Below, piece after piece: positions 7,285 through 8,464 of a stretch of 8,464 bases of DNA. The stretch is from assembly GCA_946406305.1 (NCBI GenBank), contig CAMJKC010000070.1:1-8464 (forward strand), written 5' to 3'. Numbering within the stretch: position 1 is the stretch's first letter; every line of letters starts with the position of its first letter. The stretch comes from an uncultured Lachnospiraceae bacterium. GTDB taxonomy: Bacteria; Bacillota; Clostridia; Lachnospirales; Lachnospiraceae. The position numbers were made by a program, and so were the translations under genes. The notes below the pieces were generated by a model. That model had not been told where the DNA came from and did no database searches. It worked only from the letters and a program-made list of their open reading frames with translations.

Positions 7285-7312
7285 ATTGTATCATAAATCA
7301 ACATTATTTCAA
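7285..7312 (-). promoter_or_regulatory. Promoter of the structured RNA
   Basis: On the minus strand TTGAAA (7312-7307), a 16-bp spacer and TACAAT (7290-7285), with TGA directly before the -10 box as an extended -10. Seven bases downstream the start falls at about 7278, the first base of the 18-bp closing stem, so promoter and RNA fit each other. Confidence 0.65.
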
Positions 7313-7346
7313 ATAGTTTATTTTTTAATTTATTGCAAAAAAATAA

Positions 7347-7435
7347 GGGACTCGCAAAGCTTGCCCCCTACATTAATTCCATAATGCTTTGTTTCCACAA
7401 ACACATTCATAGGGCTCGCGGTGCTCGCCCCTACA
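7347..7435. repeat. Repeat module, copy 2 (89 bp), direct repeat of 6997-7090
   Basis: The layout matches copy 1: a GC palindrome at 7347-7372 (here GGGACTCGCAAAGCTTGCCC followed by CCTACA), the same spacer with AATGCTTTG and CCACAAACACATTCA, and a second palindrome at 7412-7435. The two copies lie in the same orientation and bracket the structured RNA together with its promoter (7091-7346). Confidence 0.85.
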
Positions 7436-7477
7436 CTGATTATGCTTCACCCCTACACTGATTATGCTTGCTCCTAC
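7426..7477. repeat. 22-bp tandem repeat growing from the palindromic repeat end
   Basis: Units 7426-7447 and 7448-7469 differ at one base of 22 (CCCCTACACTGATTATGCTT shared), and a third begins at 7470 as GCTCCTAC. The sequence after it (AATTTATAAATTA) resembles the flank after copy 1 at 7091. This suggests local expansion at the edge of the repeat module. Confidence 0.75.
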
Positions 7478-7483
7478 GAATTT

Positions 7484-7555
7484 ATAAATTATATCACCAA
7501 TATGTTTATGTAGACTACACCACCCATATGCTTAATAAATTATATTACCCATTTG
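7484..7555. repeat. Degenerate repeats with TATAAT boxes; otherwise featureless spacer
   Basis: ATAAATTATAT followed by ACC-AT-TG type boxes occurs at 7484-7504 and about 7535-7555, with a further box at 7521-7530; the boxes are 25-26 bp apart. On the minus strand these give TATAAT at 7493-7488, preceded by TGA, and TATAAT at 7544-7539. Neither has a good -35 box, so they are at most weak promoter candidates reading toward the structured RNA. I see nothing coding between 7436 and 7617. Confidence 0.35.
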
Positions 7556-7618
7556 GTTTTGTTTCTACTCACTAAGTCACCACTGTCAATCCCTTACACT
7601 TTTACTTTGTTTCTGTGA

Positions 7619-7641
7619 TAAAAAAAGTGACTCTTGTCACT
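7619..7641 (-). terminator. Rho-independent terminator of the toxin-antitoxin operon
   Basis: On the minus strand AGTGAC (7641-7636), loop AAGA and GTCACT (7631-7626) form a 6-bp stem that runs directly into a T tract (7625-7620). It begins one base after the antitoxin stop codon and separates this operon from the structured RNA and mod. Confidence 0.85.
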
Positions 7642-7642
7642 C

Positions 7643-7975
7643 TCATTTTATCCGATATTTTTTATTTGTGCTTACAGTCAGTTTCAGAGCAAGGTCTTTT
7701 TGATTTTCCAACATATTAATCAATCTACAAGCCGATCCAACTGGATGATTAGTTCCTCTTTCCCATGCTTCTACTGTTTTTACTGATACCCCCATATAGT
7801 TTGCAAATACATTCTGTGTCATACCAGCATCATTTCTTATTTTTTTTACTTGTTTATTTGAATACTTCTTTATTGGCAAAAAAGTATATACAGTTTTTTT
7901 ACCTTTTAATTCTCCTTTTTCAATTTGTATTGCTTCTTTTAATCCTTTTTCTAATTCTTCAAAAACCTTACTCAT
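7643..7975 (-). CDS. XRE-family helix-turn-helix antitoxin, NadS/HigA-like
   Basis: This 110-residue DNA-binding protein is the predicted antitoxin: it should bind the adjacent RelE-like toxin and repress the shared promoter. Residues 41-88 form an XRE-type helix-turn-helix, with KKIRNDAGMTQNVFA (44-58) leading into MGVSVKTVEAWERG (61-74), whose second part is the recognition helix. The NPVG-like HPVG (77-80) and RLINMLE (84-90) that follow are typical of the NadS/HigA group paired with RelE toxins. The charged N-terminal 40 residues may contact the toxin. The ATG at 7975 is chosen because GGAGA lies six bases before it. A longer frame from 8014 overlaps the toxin and has no ribosome site. 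It lies 16 bp after the toxin gene, in toxin-first order, and a terminator follows at once. Confidence 0.9.
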   Translation of the reverse strand: MSKVFEELEKGLKEAIQIEKGELKGKKTVYTFLPIKKYSNKQVKKIRNDAGMTQNVFANYMGVSVKTVEAWERGTNHPVGSACRLINMLENQKDLALKLTVSTNKKYRIK

Positions 7976-7986
7976 ATATTTTCTCC
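7976..7986 (-). promoter_or_regulatory. Ribosome binding site that decides the antitoxin start
   Basis: GGAGA (7986-7982) sits six bases before the ATG at 7975, in the 16-bp gap after the toxin stop. The toxin itself has no such site, so the two genes of the operon seem to be translated by different modes. Confidence 0.8.
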
Positions 7987-7991
7987 ATACG

Positions 7992-8345
7992 CTATTTCTT
8001 TTTTGCACATTCATCTTTTAACTCTTTTACAAGTGCTTTTAAAATATTCTTTTCTTCATTAGTTAAGTTTTCTTTTTCATTTTTAGAAAACACACTAAGA
8101 AAATAAATTGTGTCAAATATCGCAAAATCTACATAACACACTCGCGCTCCCGAACTTTTTCCTTTACCTTTAATAGCAAACCTTATTTTTCTTATTCCAC
8201 CTGTCCCTTGCATCATAATACCTGATTTAGGTTCTTTAGCTAATTTATATTGCAATTTAGCTAAATCGTCATCATCAAATCCTAACTCAAACCACTTTTT
8301 TGTAAAAAATGGAACTTCAACGAAAGTTTTGCTTATATTTTCCAT
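7992..8345 (-). CDS. RelE/HigB-family toxin of a type II toxin-antitoxin system
   Basis: This 117-residue protein resembles the RelE/HigB-2 type toxins paired with NadS-like regulators; characterised RelE-fold toxins mostly cleave mRNA on the ribosome. Conserved features are the N-terminal FVEVPFFTKKW (8-18), the basic core TGGIRKIRFAIKGKGKSSGARV (48-69, rich in Lys and Arg, the expected RNA-contact surface), the strand IYFLSVFSKNEKENLT (80-95) and a final Lys-rich helix. The length is normal for the family and there is no signal peptide or membrane segment. The start at 8345 agrees with the family's N-terminus. It has no ribosome site, and the promoter's -10 box ends six bases before the ATG, so a leaderless mRNA is likely. 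It is the first gene of the operon. Whether this copy is active as a toxin cannot be seen. Confidence 0.9.
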   Translation of the reverse strand: MENISKTFVEVPFFTKKWFELGFDDDDLAKLQYKLAKEPKSGIMMQGTGGIRKIRFAIKGKGKSSGARVCYVDFAIFDTIYFLSVFSKNEKENLTNEEKNILKALVKELKDECAKKK

Positions 8346-8351
8346 AAAATT

Positions 8352-8380
8352 ATTTTAACCTATTTTATAGGGTATGTCAA
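8352..8380 (-). promoter_or_regulatory. Toxin-antitoxin promoter with a likely operator in the spacer
   Basis: On the minus strand TTGACA (8380-8375), a 17-bp spacer and TAAAAT (8357-8352) form a strong promoter that ends six bases before the toxin ATG. The spacer carries an inverted repeat, CCTAT-TTT-ATAGG (8359-8371), placed where a bound antitoxin would block RNA polymerase, as expected for autoregulation by HigA/NadS-type proteins. Confidence 0.75.
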
Positions 8381-8464
8381 GTGTCTTTAATTAATTTATT
8401 ACAAAGGTGAATTCTTATTTTAAATTCCGTTTTTTAAATAAATATGCATTTTAGTCTAAGAATC

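Noticed and set aside
7330..7410. Minus-strand 26-codon frame within repeat copy 2, and a 14-codon frame (7021-7065) in copy 1
   Set aside because: Neither has a ribosome site, and the two diverge by frameshift between copies, so they are not under coding constraint.
7765..8106. Plus-strand open frame opposite the toxin-antitoxin pair, rich in Leu and Phe like a membrane protein
   Set aside because: The hydrophobicity comes from reading Lys/Glu codons of the opposite strand backwards; both genes on the minus strand are clear family members.

Overview
The window is very AT-rich and almost every gene lies on the minus strand. It uses the standard code: UGA serves as a stop, and Trp codons are UGG. 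Compact spacing, GGAGA ribosome sites and consensus sigma-70-type promoters suggest a low-GC Bacillota-like bacterium. That assignment is an inference from style, since no marker in the window fixes the genus.

Layout, read along the + coordinates: (1) 1-604, the N-terminal two thirds of the housekeeping 16S rRNA methyltransferase rsmI, running off the left edge. (2) 691-1959, an AAA ATPase of the DUF4143 type with its own promoter, which is overlaid by three 23-bp repeats. (3) 2121-2146, a terminator, then a type III restriction-modification operon transcribed mod (4996-6975) then res (2180-4909). A small palindromic repeat sits between the two genes. (4) 6976-7642, a 667-bp stretch with no protein gene. 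It holds a structured RNA unit (promoter 7285-7312, RNA about 7278-7116, terminator 7116-7149) flanked by two copies of a roughly 90-bp repeat module, followed by shorter tandem repeats. (5) 7643-8345, a RelE/HigB-type toxin and a NadS/HigA-type antitoxin in toxin-first order, with promoter, spacer operator and terminator all visible. (6) 8381-8464, no feature that I can support.

The region looks like a defence and accessory block next to a core gene. Mod would recognise and methylate a short asymmetric site, and Res with Mod would cut unmodified DNA. The toxin-antitoxin pair is a stability or stress module. The DUF4143 ATPase has no established role.

The most interesting element is the RNA upstream of mod. 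Its four non-Watson-Crick positions are all C.A on the + strand and G.U on the - strand, so the minus-strand transcript pairs completely. Its 3' part can form either a terminator or a 10-bp antiterminator, and a further helix could switch between them. It may therefore be a regulatory leader (attenuator or riboswitch-like) for the type III system, or a free-standing small RNA. I do not recognise it as a known family.

A second pattern is that three genes that begin transcription units (rsmI, the DUF4143 gene and the toxin) share one promoter geometry: -35, 17 bp, -10, 6 bp, start codon. This predicts leaderless mRNAs. The other genes (mod, res, antitoxin) carry GGAGA sites.
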